From positions 28,194,288 to 28,258,287 of the forward strand of contig NC_092676.1 of the NCBI RefSeq assembly GCF_964355755.1: a stretch of DNA of 64,000 bases, given 5' to 3'. Of this stretch, positions 49,231 through 60,870 are shown piece after piece. The notes beneath the pieces are model-generated. The model had not been told where the DNA came from and made no database searches. It saw only the letters and a program-made list of their open reading frames with translations. The stretch's first letter is position 1. The number at the start of each line of letters is the position of its first letter. A program made the translations under genes and the position numbers. The stretch comes from Antedon mediterranea (taxonomy: Eukaryota > Echinodermata > Crinoidea > Comatulida > Antedonidae).

Positions 49231-50712
49231 TAGCCTGGGTGCAGAACAATTATTATACACATTTGCGGGAAAAAAGTATAGGAACATTTTTTTTTGGTTT
49301 TTCTAATAGAGTATACCATATAGAATGTCAGAAAAAAAATCCCCATTTTTTATGGCACTTTTAAATTTTGGCCTATATAACACACACAAATTCCTATCAA
49401 CACACACAAATACCTATATATAGGGGATAGGGAAAATCAATTAACAGTTTTTGTTACTTGCAGTTGTGTTTTAATGATTAAAATTAGTAGAGGCTTACTT
49501 TAATAACTACTTCTCATAGTAGTTGATAAATCAAGTCGATACGATGACATCATCATGCCCGAATCCAATATGGCGTCCAATTTGGCGGGTTAAACAGGGT
49601 ATTGCTAAACCCCCGCAAACCCCTGGAAACCTAAAAAAAAAACATAGAAAACCTCACCGAACCAACATAAAAGTGATTGAATCATGGAGTGTACAACCCA
49701 CTAGGTATGTCCATGTAAAACAACAAAAAAAATTCTACTGTTAACTACTTATTTTTGGGGTAAAACATCATTTTTTGGTTAAAAATTAGCAATCATTTTT
49801 TACCAAAAAATGATGTTTTACCCCAAAAATAAGTAGTTAACAGTACAAATTTAATTTTTTTTAACATGGATATACCCAGTGGGTCGTACACTACATGATT
49901 CAATCATTTTTATTATGTTGGTTCAGCGGGTTTGCTATGTTTTTTTGGAGGTTTGTAGGGTTTATCAATCATTTTTGACCAAAAAATGATGTTTTACCCA
50001 AAAAATAAGTAGTTAACAGTACAAATTTAATTTTTTTTTAACATGGATATACCCAGTGGGTCGTACACTACATGATTCAATCACTTTTATTATGTTGGTT
50101 CAGTGGGTTTGCTATGTTTTTTTGGAGGTTTGTAGGGTTTATCAATCATTTTTTACCAAAAAATGATGTTTCACCCCAAAAATAAGTAGTTAACAGTAGA
50201 AATTTAAATTTTTTTTTACATGGATATACCCAGTGGATCGTACACTACATGATTCAATCACTTTTATGTTGGTTCGGTGGGGTTTGCTATGTTTTTTTGG
50301 AGGTTTGCAAGGGTTTGCGGGGGTTTAGCAATACCCTGTTTTTTCCGCCAAATTGGACGCCATATTGGATTCTGGCATGATGATGTCATTGTTATCGACT
50401 CGATTTACCAACTACTATGAGAAGTAGTTATTAAAGTAAGCCTCAGCAAATTTTAATCATCATAACACAACTCCAAGTAAAAAAAATGTGAATTTGTTTT
50501 CCCTATCCCCTATATATAGGTATTTGTGTGTGTTAATAGGCATTTGTGTGTGTTATATAGGCCAACATTTGAAAGTTCCGTAACAAATTTTCCCCAAGAC
50601 CCTGGGATGGGGATTTTTTTTCTGACATTCTATATGCTATACTCTATCAGAAAAAAAAGAAAACAATTTTCCTATACTTTTTTCCCGCAAAATTTGTACT
50701 GCACCCAGGCTA
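49231..50712. mobile_element. 1.48-kb foldback element with GTA flanks
   Basis: TAGCCTGGGTGCAG at 49231 and CTGCACCCAGGCTA ending 50712 are inverted, and long stretches inside both arms are also complementary (for example the ACACACACAAATACCTATAT and CCAATATGGCGTCCAATTTG regions). GTA flanks both sides (49228-49230, 50713-50715), compatible with a 3-bp duplication. Inside, 176-bp units starting AATCATTTTT at 49791, 49967 and 50144 are repeated three times. No transposase frame, so non-autonomous. Superfamily unknown. Confidence 0.87.
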
Positions 50713-50741
50713 GTATGCACACCTCAACACATATGCCTACA

Positions 50742-50795
50742 TCTCGGTGTACACCATCAAACTTTATTGACAAACAAAATGTAATGTGTTCGGGT
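50742..50795. mobile_element. MITE family A fragment (copy 9)
   Basis: GTACACCATCAAACTTTATT followed by GACAAACAAAATGTAATGTG matches the left third of the family; the rest is gone. Confidence 0.6.
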
Positions 50796-51137
50796 TCGGT
50801 GAGTTTATAGCCTCTCTACCCGAACATGAACAAGATTTTATAAGAACGATTTCAATGACAGTTCACATAATTTTATTACCATGTTTTATCTTTATATTTT
50901 AATTACCATCTTCTTTAAAATTGTAAATGAAAGCATATGGTTTTATATTGAAATCAATCATCTTTTTATGTAAATATCCCTGCATTTTAACACTGTAAAA
51001 ATAGTAGTAATATACAATAGAAAGAGAAATATTCATGCAAATAATTAATTGTTACAAATGTACCTTAACTTTTATATATAATATATATAAATATAAAACA
51101 GAGAATTATAATAAAAGTGGGAAGACCCCACATAAGA

Positions 51138-51300
51138 CAAAAAAAAACAACAAAATGTAATGTGCCCATAGACGTGATGATGTCATCACTACCATATTTG
51201 ACCATATCACTACCATATTTGGGCACATCACTACCATATTTGGGTATATTAATACCATATTTGGGCATATCACTACCATATTTGGGCACATCACACTTTG
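51138..51300. repeat. MITE family A centre expanded to a tandem array (copy 10)
   Basis: Starts AACAAAATGTAATGTGCCCA without the outer ends, followed by five to six units of CACTACCATATTTGGGCAYA, about 22-23 bp each, ending in CACATCACAC. On the minus strand the array reads as a KYGSDxP repeat, which is coincidental. Confidence 0.85.
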
Positions 51301-51695
51301 TATCAGGCCCTACATTGCAAATGTTAGTACAGGTATACATAGAAGTCATAATATAAATCAGACGAAGTATGACGTCATATCGATTCTACGTAACACGTGT
51401 TTATAAAAATCTAACCCTGAATAGTTTAAAAATATATTTTACGATCAAATACATGAATAACAAAATCTAAAATGTATGAATTATTCAATCGCTCCATAAG
51501 AATTAGGTTTGTGATTTCTGATTTTATTTATTCGTGTAATGTCCATATTTTATCTATGAGAATGTCACAGCTGGGAGATATTAAACATTTTCTTTCATAT
51601 GAGAGTTAGGTATTTAAATTTACACAAAAGATACATGCAACAAACACAGACATATTAATGTTTAGTAGTCTATAAATAATTTGCTATACTTTTAA

Positions 51696-51790
51696 AGGTT
51701 CCCACTAGGACGCGCGACGTAAGCAGTTCAACGCAAGAGGTAATAATTTGACCAATCACGACGCGATGAATAATCAAAGACTTAATCGAT
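51696..51790. mobile_element. MITE family B fragment (copy 3)
   Basis: TTTTAAAGGTTCCCACTAGG, then ACGCGCGACGTAAGCAGTTC, matches one arm of the family; the other arm is missing. A weaker scrap (GGTTCCCTGCTAGGACG) lies near 53226. Confidence 0.65.
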
Positions 51791-52543
51791 GAAGTTGTGC
51801 TGCCTCCAATGTTGTTTAAGGATACTAACTTTAAATAAGTTTACAGTAATATTTCAGATCTTTATAAGTCTGATGTTTGAACATGAAAAGGTAAATATAT
51901 AATTATTTAGTGTTTACGATATTAATTGTAGAGCTTGTCGAAGTATATATTCGTTTCGATGTGGCTAGACGGACGTACTTCATCTGAAAAGATGTACTTT
52001 TTACAACATTTAAATGAAATTATAATGCTGTTGCTACTTCAATTGATTATGAAACTTGTACTATTTACAAAACTAAGTAAATGTCGCGTTACGTGGTTGA
52101 CTATATAAAACGCGTGTACACGTGTAGTAACGAGTGTACACGTGTCGCTCTTTGTACGAGTAAACATCTATTTGAATAGCTGTGACCCGTTGATACATCC
52201 ACTGTCTGCGTGTGCAAATAGAAAGCATCCGTTACTAAACGCTCTTTAGTATTACATCACGGTATTATAGTCCGGGAACCAAATAAGGTATCTTGTTTGA
52301 CGACGGCGGCCTTTTGCTTAATTAGTAAGGATATTGAAATTGAGAGACTGATTCCTTTTTTTTGTGCTGTCACTATCTTATTTGCACTATTACTAGTTTA
52401 ACACATATCTATGAGAAGCTGAACACTTGGGAGTCGCGATCGAGTACGTTCACAGTTCAGGGAGGGTTCGTAAGGGTTCGTTCCAACAACCCGAACACTT
52501 TTTGATCCTGAGGACACACAATTTGATTAATTACCAAATTCGT

Positions 52544-52700
52544 CTAAAGTTCTGTCCACACTATCAATCAATCACTGTCAATTATGTGACAAGAAAATGT
52601 GATGTGCCCATATATGGACATGATGATGTCATATCACTACCAAATTTTGGCACATCACACTTTTTTGTCAAAATCGATTGATACTGTAGACAGAGCCTAA
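52544..52700. mobile_element. MITE family A copy 11
   Basis: TAAAGTTCTGTCCACACTAT and ATACTGTAGACAGAGCCTAA are inverted. The centre has GTGCCCATATATGGACATGA and a single CACTACCAAATTTTGGCAC unit, the shortest centre in the window. Confidence 0.86.
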
Positions 52701-52837
52701 TAAATGGATCATACACAAAAAAATGTGTACCACATTTATTCATGTTACTTCAGGGATTCAGTTTATTATAGTTATGCCGATATAAATTATGCATACTTTT
52801 TAAGTACCGTTGAATACATTGTTGTTATTATTATTTA

Positions 52838-53055
52838 TACTGGGTAGCCTCTTCAGTCAAAGACTGTTCTCCCAGCAGGCCCAGTACTATGATGAGTTTG
52901 TGACAGTGGCTGTGTGTGAAACAGTAGGCCTACACCGGGGTAACCCCCTACTCGTCTCGAAAGGTTCTTTAAAGTGCACATGAATCAGATATATACACAG
53001 AACCTACAGTTTATAATCTTTATCCGAGAAGACTTGTTCTTCCACCAGAACTATT
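52838..53055 (-). mobile_element. SINE family 1, copy 3 (head truncated)
   Basis: Minus strand: TTCTGGTGGAAGAACAAGTC, then the shared GTGCACTTTAAAGAACC, CGAGACGAGTAGGGGGTTAC and CAGTCTTTGACTGAAGAGGC. The tRNA-like head is lost at 53055. Confidence 0.78.
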
Positions 53056-54974
53056 AATTTTCAATCTAGACCTCTGCCTCTCACAAATTGCATAATGGAA
53101 GCCACAACCCCATATCCCTAACAAGTGTCATAATATAGCAATAATCATGTCCTCATTGTTTGGGGCAATTGGATAACAAAAGCACAGAGGTATATCTTTC
53201 AATAACGGGTAACACAGATGTAATGGTTCCCTGCTAGGACGAAATCGATTGCCGAATTGACGCCTGGCTATTTAGCTCTTTATAAGGTCTATTTGCTTAT
53301 TATTCATGCTAAATAGACGTGAATTATGTCGCCTATATCACGTTTCAATGAATTGATTTCTACCTTATATTGGATTGTTTTTCCCGGGAAGTGATTTTAA
53401 CTGTACAGCTTACGGAAACTAAACATAATACTAAGTAAGCAATACTCTGATTGGATTGCTCTAATTAAGTTACCATTATTTTAAAATGGTTTATAACAAG
53501 CGTTTTCATTAGCCACGCATGTCTGTAAACGCGACGTTCACGCGCTGCTTATTAACCAATCATTTCTTCATTTATTTTACAATACGGTATTGGCTTATTA
53601 TGGAATTTTGGAAGAAAAACTACCCCCTCCCCCCTTTTGACTCAAGGAATCAACTTGTTGACTGTTGCTGCAATCAATTATTCACACGAGGTACAGTTCC
53701 GTTGTTAATTGATACTACAAACACAAATTGCTTTTGATTTACATGTATCGCATCTGATCGATGATGTGACGTCGTTTACGGGTTAGTTGAGTGACGCCAT
53801 TGAAATAAGTATGTGTCCACACGGACATTTGATCGTTGCATCAACCCAGTCTATTGGTTAAAAAGTTTGTTGTGACAAGGCAATCTTACAAAATGCCTTG
53901 GTAAGCTTTTTAAAGAATAAATTGTCGTATTTTATTGTGACTTTTACCGTTGAGTATAGTTTTTCCCGTTGAGTACACATTTAACGGAGTATTTTGAGCG
54001 TTGAGATTGTTGTTAAGGAAAAAGCTTGCATTGTCAACGTTTTCTATTCGAATGAATTTCTGTTGAGCACAATAATCCGTTTAAAATTTACCATTCGAAT
54101 ACAAAATTTGCTCAACGAATCTTTATGTTGACAACGAAAGTTTCCATTCAACAACAAATGTTTTATTAAACATTCTAAAATAAGGCTGTGTGCATATTAA
54201 TTAGCTTGTATTGTTTAAAAAAAATTAAATGGCGCTTCATACTAAAATAGTATGTCTTATAAGGTGCGAGAAAGAACATTTTCTATTACGTTTGGCTACA
54301 TTTTATAGATACTAGAATTGTCAAGTACGGTACGCGCGCGTATAAAGCCCGTACCGCTTTCATCAAAATGTGAACGCGCTCGGAAGATTTTGTTTTGCAT
54401 GTTCATAATCTTCAGAATTATTAAACGCATTTCACTATATATTTATTATGAAACAAAATCACAAACTGCTATCTTTTATTGACATATTAAAAATAAAAAC
54501 GTTATCCCCTTGACAGAATTAATATAGTAAGAACAAGTATTTAAAACCTATATCGCTTACGTTAATTGTATTCCCTTTGTTGGTGTTGTTACCTATTAGC
54601 CTGTAACGCGGTAACCATAGCTTGTAACGCTGAACTAACACAATCTGGATGTGTTACAGTAACACCCGGGCTTTATCTTGAACAAAGGTGTGATGAAAAG
54701 GCGAATTGTTGTGGAACTAACATTATTACTAAAACACTTTAGTCCATTCACGTTTAAGTAATCGCATTTATGAAAAATCACTTAAGTTTTATACGAGTAA
54801 ATCATGCATAAACGGCAGAATTATGTTTGCGCATTTTACGCTAAACTGTTGAAAATTAGGAATACGAATAGGAACGAATTTATTGTCATATAATTTACTA
54901 CAAAAAAAAATGATGAGGTGGGGCCAAGGAAACCGAAAAGGTTTGTATGAATTAGTCCCCTGATATCATGAATT

Positions 54975-55336
54975 CGATAATAACATGAAGTTGATAAAAT
55001 GAAGTTGATAACATGAAGTTGATAAAATGAAGTTGATAAAATGAAGTTGATAAAATGAAGTTGATAAAATGAAGTTGATAAAATGAAGTTGATAAAATGA
55101 AGTTGATAAAATGAAGTTGATAAAATGAAGTTGATAACATGAAGTTGATAAAATGAAGTTGATAAAATGAAGTTGATAAAATGAAGTTGATAAAATGAAG
55201 TTGATAAAATGAAGTTGATAACATGAAGTTGATAAAATGAAGTTGATAAAATGAAGTTGATAACATGAGGTTGATAACATGAAGTTGATAACATGAAGTT
55301 GGTAACATGAAGTTGATAACATAAAGTTGATAACAT
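54975..55336. repeat. 14-bp minisatellite, about 26 units
   Basis: Unit GATAAAATGAAGTT with GATAACATGAAGTT variants, very homogeneous over about 360 bp, then decaying into GATAATGGTAACATTA-like words up to about 55410. All three minus-strand frames are open through it, each giving the same 14-residue repeat. Confidence 0.95.
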
Positions 55337-55899
55337 TAATGATGTAGCATTATTGATAATGGTAACATTATTGGTATAGTAACATTATTTTTATGATAAC
55401 GTTTATGATAGTTGATAATGGTGGTGTTTGTCTTAACAATTATAATAGCTGAGTCGAGGATGATAAAGTTTATAAGTAACCTACGACGACAATGACAAGA
55501 CAGTGACGTGAATACAAACATTAATTATACTGTTAATATTACCCTCAATGAACTCTGTCTACCACAACTTTTTTACTTTCCGTGTGAAAATGCTTGTTCT
55601 TAATTTTCGCATCGTCTCACTAACAAACATAGTAACATATCCGATTATTTGCATAACATAACTTTCTTTGTTTTTACTGTTCACTTGGTGTTTAAAGATT
55701 ATAATTACTAATTAAATCATACTAAGTGTATCAGCCTATACTTACGCTCATTAAAGCGTGCCACATACTTAGATTAATTACAGAATCTTAATTAGTTGAT
55801 CATGATACTATTAATCTAATTTTAAAATACATGCTATTAAGTAGAAGGAAAGTGTTATGGTTGAAAGATTACTGAACCCGAGACGCGTGTATTTCACCC

Positions 55900-57140
55900 T
55901 GGGATGGATAGACGCAGACTGCGCGTCCCATTATTTCCACTTATCGTTCGCGCGCGTACATTAAATCGTACGCGTGCTTGTACGCTTGCGTACAAATGCA
56001 TGCAATAAATATCAACATAATATATACGCGCGCGTCATTTTGTGTCTGATTGTGGTGTCGTATTGGATGAAAAAAAAGGACGGTGATATGATAATAAAGA
56101 ATACTGTACCATAAACATTTAATTGCTTTTATTTATGTAATTGGATTACTCTTTTTTATATACTGTAATAACATTCTAATCTTAAATAATCTAATCATAA
56201 ATACAAATCAATTGTGATTGTACTTTTGACATTGGCTTTCATGTTTATTATGCAAGTAGTATGTGCTTAATTATAGTTGATACAAATTCAATGTTTTATG
56301 TGCATTCAGCTGTCTGGGTGCTCTCAACTATTTTATGTAATTTTTACATCTGCTTCAAAGTACCGCTTGAACAAAAGACACGACTCATAAGAGTACGCGC
56401 GCGTACAAACGTTGATAAGCATGTCGGTGACTATTCTTACGTGCGCGTTAATGTTTTGACACCATAAAAGCGTAATTAGCACAAATATGTATGACAATAT
56501 GTTGTTGGTCACATGTTTGATCCAATTTCTAATTTAAACATACGATTTTGTTTTCATTTTGTTTACGTGACCATAAAGAGTAACATTACAAATGTCCTAT
56601 AATTATGACACGTATATTATTACGTTTACAATAATTAGTTCAGGTCAATGAAGTACATTACAAATCAATACGCTATGATTGCAATTATATTGGCTTATAT
56701 TTCACTTATTTAATCTCAACAGTTGTACTGACTTTAAATAAAAGCGATGTGAAAAATGCCAGGCCATTGAAGTGGTCGATTTATTTGACTGATAGTCGAC
56801 GAAAGAAATCTATATCATGCACAAATACTATTAAACCAGCGAGTATAATTGAGTGTGGGAAAAAACAGATTGAAATATTTCGACTCAACAGGTTGGTAGC
56901 TTGCAGGTTTACAATTGGAATATGGAAGTCAGGGGGTTAATCCTTTCCGATAAAATATTGTGATATGTCAATCTGGTGTAATCATTGATTTAATTTTTAT
57001 TCAGTTTTATTCACTTTATTTATAAAAGTAAAGACAAAACTAAGCATAATTATGAGAGTGTGTAACCGTGCGTGGCAATTATCTTGAACAATTGGCAATG
57101 ACAACAACGAAACACAAAGTGGACGCGCGCGTACAAAAGA
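55900..57140. other. Cluster of ACGCGCGCGT words
   Basis: Perfect or near-perfect TACGCGCGCGTA-type words lie near 55950, 56030, 56396 and 57124, with further ones at 41863, 47200, 54331 and 59021. Elsewhere the window is AT-rich with few CpGs. Several have the flank GAAACACAAAGT(T/G)GAC, so at least some belong to a small dispersed repeat. Confidence 0.6.
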
Positions 57141-57413
57141 CGTACGATTTTGTGATATTGTCATACGTAAAAGTGACATAACCTATATTTTATTGACCTT
57201 GGCCAAAATATCAAATTAAGAGATAATAGACATATTAATGGCTTAACAGTGACCAATTGTATGGTGTTACAGTGACCAATTGCATGGTGTTACAGTATAT
57301 CAAGTAACACGTTGAAGATGGTCTGATTGTTGATAATTTCTTTAGAATGTTTTGCATACTAATTTTTTTTTAATCTGTAACAATAATATTTTTGGTTGAC
57401 TTGCACTAGATTT

Positions 57414-57677
57414 ATGTTAGATTTTAATAACGAATTAGGCCAACTAAACCAAACAAAAGAAGTCGATCGAAGAAAAAAGATCGAATCACAAATGACACGA
57501 CAACATACAAATAGGCATAAACAGTTCGAAAAAAAACTCAAACGAACTTATAATGAATTGTGTAGTAATGAGAAGAAAAAATCTAAACAGATTTATATAA
57601 ACAGGGACAATGAGAGTCAAACAGAAAATATAAGTTATGTATTATGCACGAAGAGAATAAAATCGCTGAATATTTAA
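57414..57677 (+). CDS. Unrecognised Lys/Glu-rich reading frame
   Basis: 87 codons from ATG at 57414: MLDFNNELGQLNQTKEVDRR, then KFEKKLKR-like charged helices (QFEKKLKRTYNELCSNEKKK) and a stop at 57675-57677. A pyrimidine-containing CACTAG just upstream could be an acceptor. Highly charged and probably helical, but I recognise no family; it might be an exon, a retroelement fragment or chance in A-rich sequence. Confidence 0.2.
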   Translation: MLDFNNELGQLNQTKEVDRRKKIESQMTRQHTNRHKQFEKKLKRTYNELCSNEKKKSKQIYINRDNESQTENISYVLCTKRIKSLNI

Positions 57678-57679
57678 AA

Positions 57680-60390
57680 AAAGTCTTAAGTAGGCGGATT
57701 GGAATGGATGACAAGAAGAGATAAAAATGGAACCAAAATAATCATAATAGTCCCGTTGCTAAAACAAGCTTTGAAATGCAGCTCGGCTCAGCAAACTAAT
57801 GATAACATAGATCAAAATGTTCTACAATTAGTAATTCAATTTCATAAATAAAAATGGAAACCAATTAACTATTGATAAAAGCACTTATCATCACCAAAGA
57901 GGTTTTACAACTTGTTACATACTCGTAATGCACGCAAATAACGCGTGGTTATAACAGTAAAATAAATATAGCTGTTTAGGTCTCACTTAGGCCGACATGT
58001 GTTGAGGTGTACTGATTTGTCAAAACATCGATTTTTACTGTTCTTAAAAGAGATGGTGGTAGCGCCATTACGAGCACTGCGTACGTCAGCTGGCCCCCGT
58101 GGGACATTTCTGTATGCTCAAAGTAATAATATTATACTGATTTGTTTTGGTATTGTTTGATCACTTTAACTTGTTCAATTAATTATTCCGAAAGCATAGG
58201 AAGTTACTTTATTTACAGCTAAAACTGCTTTACACCCAGAGTTGCCAAAACGTGGTATTACTGTACAAACATACATAAATTAATGTGAATACACGGTAAC
58301 ATTAAGTGTACGCGCCCATGACATCCCTCTCTTCGAACTTATTTATTTATTCTGTCTTTATACTGAATGACAGTTTCAGTGCTAAAACATTGATTTCCAA
58401 AGTGGTTCAGTAGAGAACATTTACAATATAATACAAATATTTCAAAGACAACGAACAAAGTAATTTACATTACTACACACACATTTACCAAAAGGTAACT
58501 ATCTACAAAACATACAGTATACAACTAATAGAAGGAAAAAGATACTTTTAAGTATTAAAATACTTAATCTCTCCTTAAAGTCTATTTTTAGACTTACTTA
58601 GACCACCATCCACATTTAGAAGAAATATATATTATGTATTACTTGTGAAAATAAAAAAAAACAACAACAATCAGTAATATTTTGTATTGAATTTTGAAAG
58701 TGTCATAGATGTATATTTTTTTTTATTCATTTAAAAATTACAGTATGAATTTCTATCATCGAACGAACGCCCTACGCTACCACGACTTGACTGTAAAAAA
58801 CTTATCAAAGTTATGTTTGCTGTCTACGTGTGAACAAACACTGAATTTGTTCGCTGTCGTAATGCAAATACACTGTACATTGACTTTCTCTTGTACGCAT
58901 ACGACATGGAACAAAAAAGCAAAATAAATATAAAAACCCACACGAGAACAATGACGTATCGGTTATAGAGGCTCCTTCGTTAATCTCCTTCTGTTTTTTT
59001 ATGTTACGCGTCCGTTCACACGCGCGCGTAACAAATTTCACGCACACCATGCACACTTTGTACGTTCGCGAGCCGCTATGGGTTTTAAATATCTGGGGAT
59101 ACATTTTAATATGAAAAGAAAGCAATGTTTTAGTCGGATAAATTCCATTGAGGTTTGAATTATTATTATTGATAATATATTTAATAATATTATAAATAAT
59201 ATTTATTTGATCCAAATATTATTTCGTTGTAGGCCTAATCAAATGGGAATAAATCTCAATTACCAATATGGTAGCCTTGAGATCAACACATAATGCTAAG
59301 TATGGCAATAAACCTAACATGGTTCGATTACATAAACGGAAACTTTACATGCATCTGTGAGTTTCTATAGACAATGTTCGTATAGTCGAATTATAACAGT
59401 GATTTGTAAAAACAATCGGAAACAATGCGTTAAACGATCTATACTGATGGACACAACGCTGCAATTATTACACCAATAACTATTGTTCTTTCTTTGTCTT
59501 TGCAAATTCGATAAAACTGATTCATCCTGGATTTGATTATATGATTTGACGCCTCTGGATTCGAACAGCGAACGTGTGGTATTGACCGTATAGTGCATAA
59601 ACTGGTGTCTGCCGGGTAAATAGTCGATATGTTGTGAATCATAGCTGTGACGTTTAGCGCGTTTTGTAACGCGCGATAATTGACATCATCGCGCGCAGAT
59701 TAAGACAAAGATTTATAATATTATTTATTTTATTTCATTCGATCAACAATGATGCTAATTAATTAGTCATGTGATGATAATTATGATTATAACAATTGGA
59801 TATTGTGCTTCATAACAAACAAATTATTATTAAAATCAATAATAATAATAATTACTGCATATTATTATCAAAACACGAAATTTAGAGGATTCAGTTGGGA
59901 TCTTACAATCAGTAATTTTAATTATCGTATGACTTGTACACAAAAAAATAGATAATGAACATCAAATGACAAATAATTAATAATAATTAATTTAAAATGT
60001 GTGTGCAGCCAATTGCTTAAAATTTACAAAAGCATAATATACTTAAAGCTCTGCCCACTGATATAGATAAAGATAAGTTATATAATATTATTCATCAAAT
60101 AGTTAAAATTGTAACAATTGATTTCCTTTGGTAAGTGCCTCCCATTTTTTAAGTATATGTATAAATAGTAGCTAATTGTGCATATTACAAGTAGGAATTT
60201 ATTCCAGGAATGTGATGATCGATACATTTATTTTATTAATGTGTGTTCAAATTAGAAACATTGATATCAAATTTAATTAGTTTCTTTATTTTGTTTATAT
60301 TAATTAGATTTTTGATTTGGACAATTAGGAGCAGGACACTTATGTAGCATTACGTCATAATGAATGTTGTCATAGTCAGAGATTTAGGCC
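57680..60390. other. Intergenic, no gene recognised
   Basis: Short overlapping frames on both strands have no family motif or splice context. 58340-58660 ends (minus sense) in an AATAAATAAAT tail resembling a LINE 3' end, without coding remains. Confidence 0.5.
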
Positions 60391-60392
60391 TA

Positions 60393-60870
60393 CGAATCGT
60401 AATTACAATTATAAAGTACGTCAATTCGATTCTTATAAATAAAATCTCGGTACATTATGTATAATAATTATTTTATATATTACAACGATACAATATTGAT
60501 TTAGTTTGTTTTTAATTTGTATATATCCACATTTCATGTTAATAATCAGCTTACGAATCGTAATTACAATTATAAAGTACATCAATTCGATTCTTATCAA
60601 TATAATCTACGGTACATTATTTATAATTATTATTTTATATATTACAACGATACAATATTGATTTATTTGTTTTTAATTTGTGTATATCCACATTTCATGT
60701 TCATAATCAGATTACGAATCCTAATTACAATTATAAAGTACGTCAATTCGATTCTTATCAATCTACGGTACATTACGTATAATTATGTATACTTATTATT
60801 TGATATAACATACAATATTGATTATTTTTTTGTTTTTAATTTGTATATTTCTTCTTTACGTACCGTACAT
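60393..60870. repeat. Tandem repeat, about 160-bp unit, 3 copies
   Basis: TACGAATCGTAATTACAATT occurs at 60393 and 60552 and, with one change, at 60713. Each is followed by AAAGTACRTCAATTCGATTC, a CGGTACATTA word, TACAATATTGATT and TTTTTAATTTGT. A 154-codon plus frame across it is a by-product. Confidence 0.9.

Noticed and set aside
51065-51349. 94-codon minus-strand frame with KYGSDxP repeats
   Set aside because: Read through the tandem centre of a MITE; unit length variation and family copies explain it.
1190-52700. CRISPR-like array from repeated short units
   Set aside because: The repeats are dispersed foldback elements in a spliced animal genome; there are no regular spacers and no cas genes.
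54836-55336. 166-codon minus-strand protein
   Set aside because: Produced by the 14-bp minisatellite; the same peptide period appears in all three frames.
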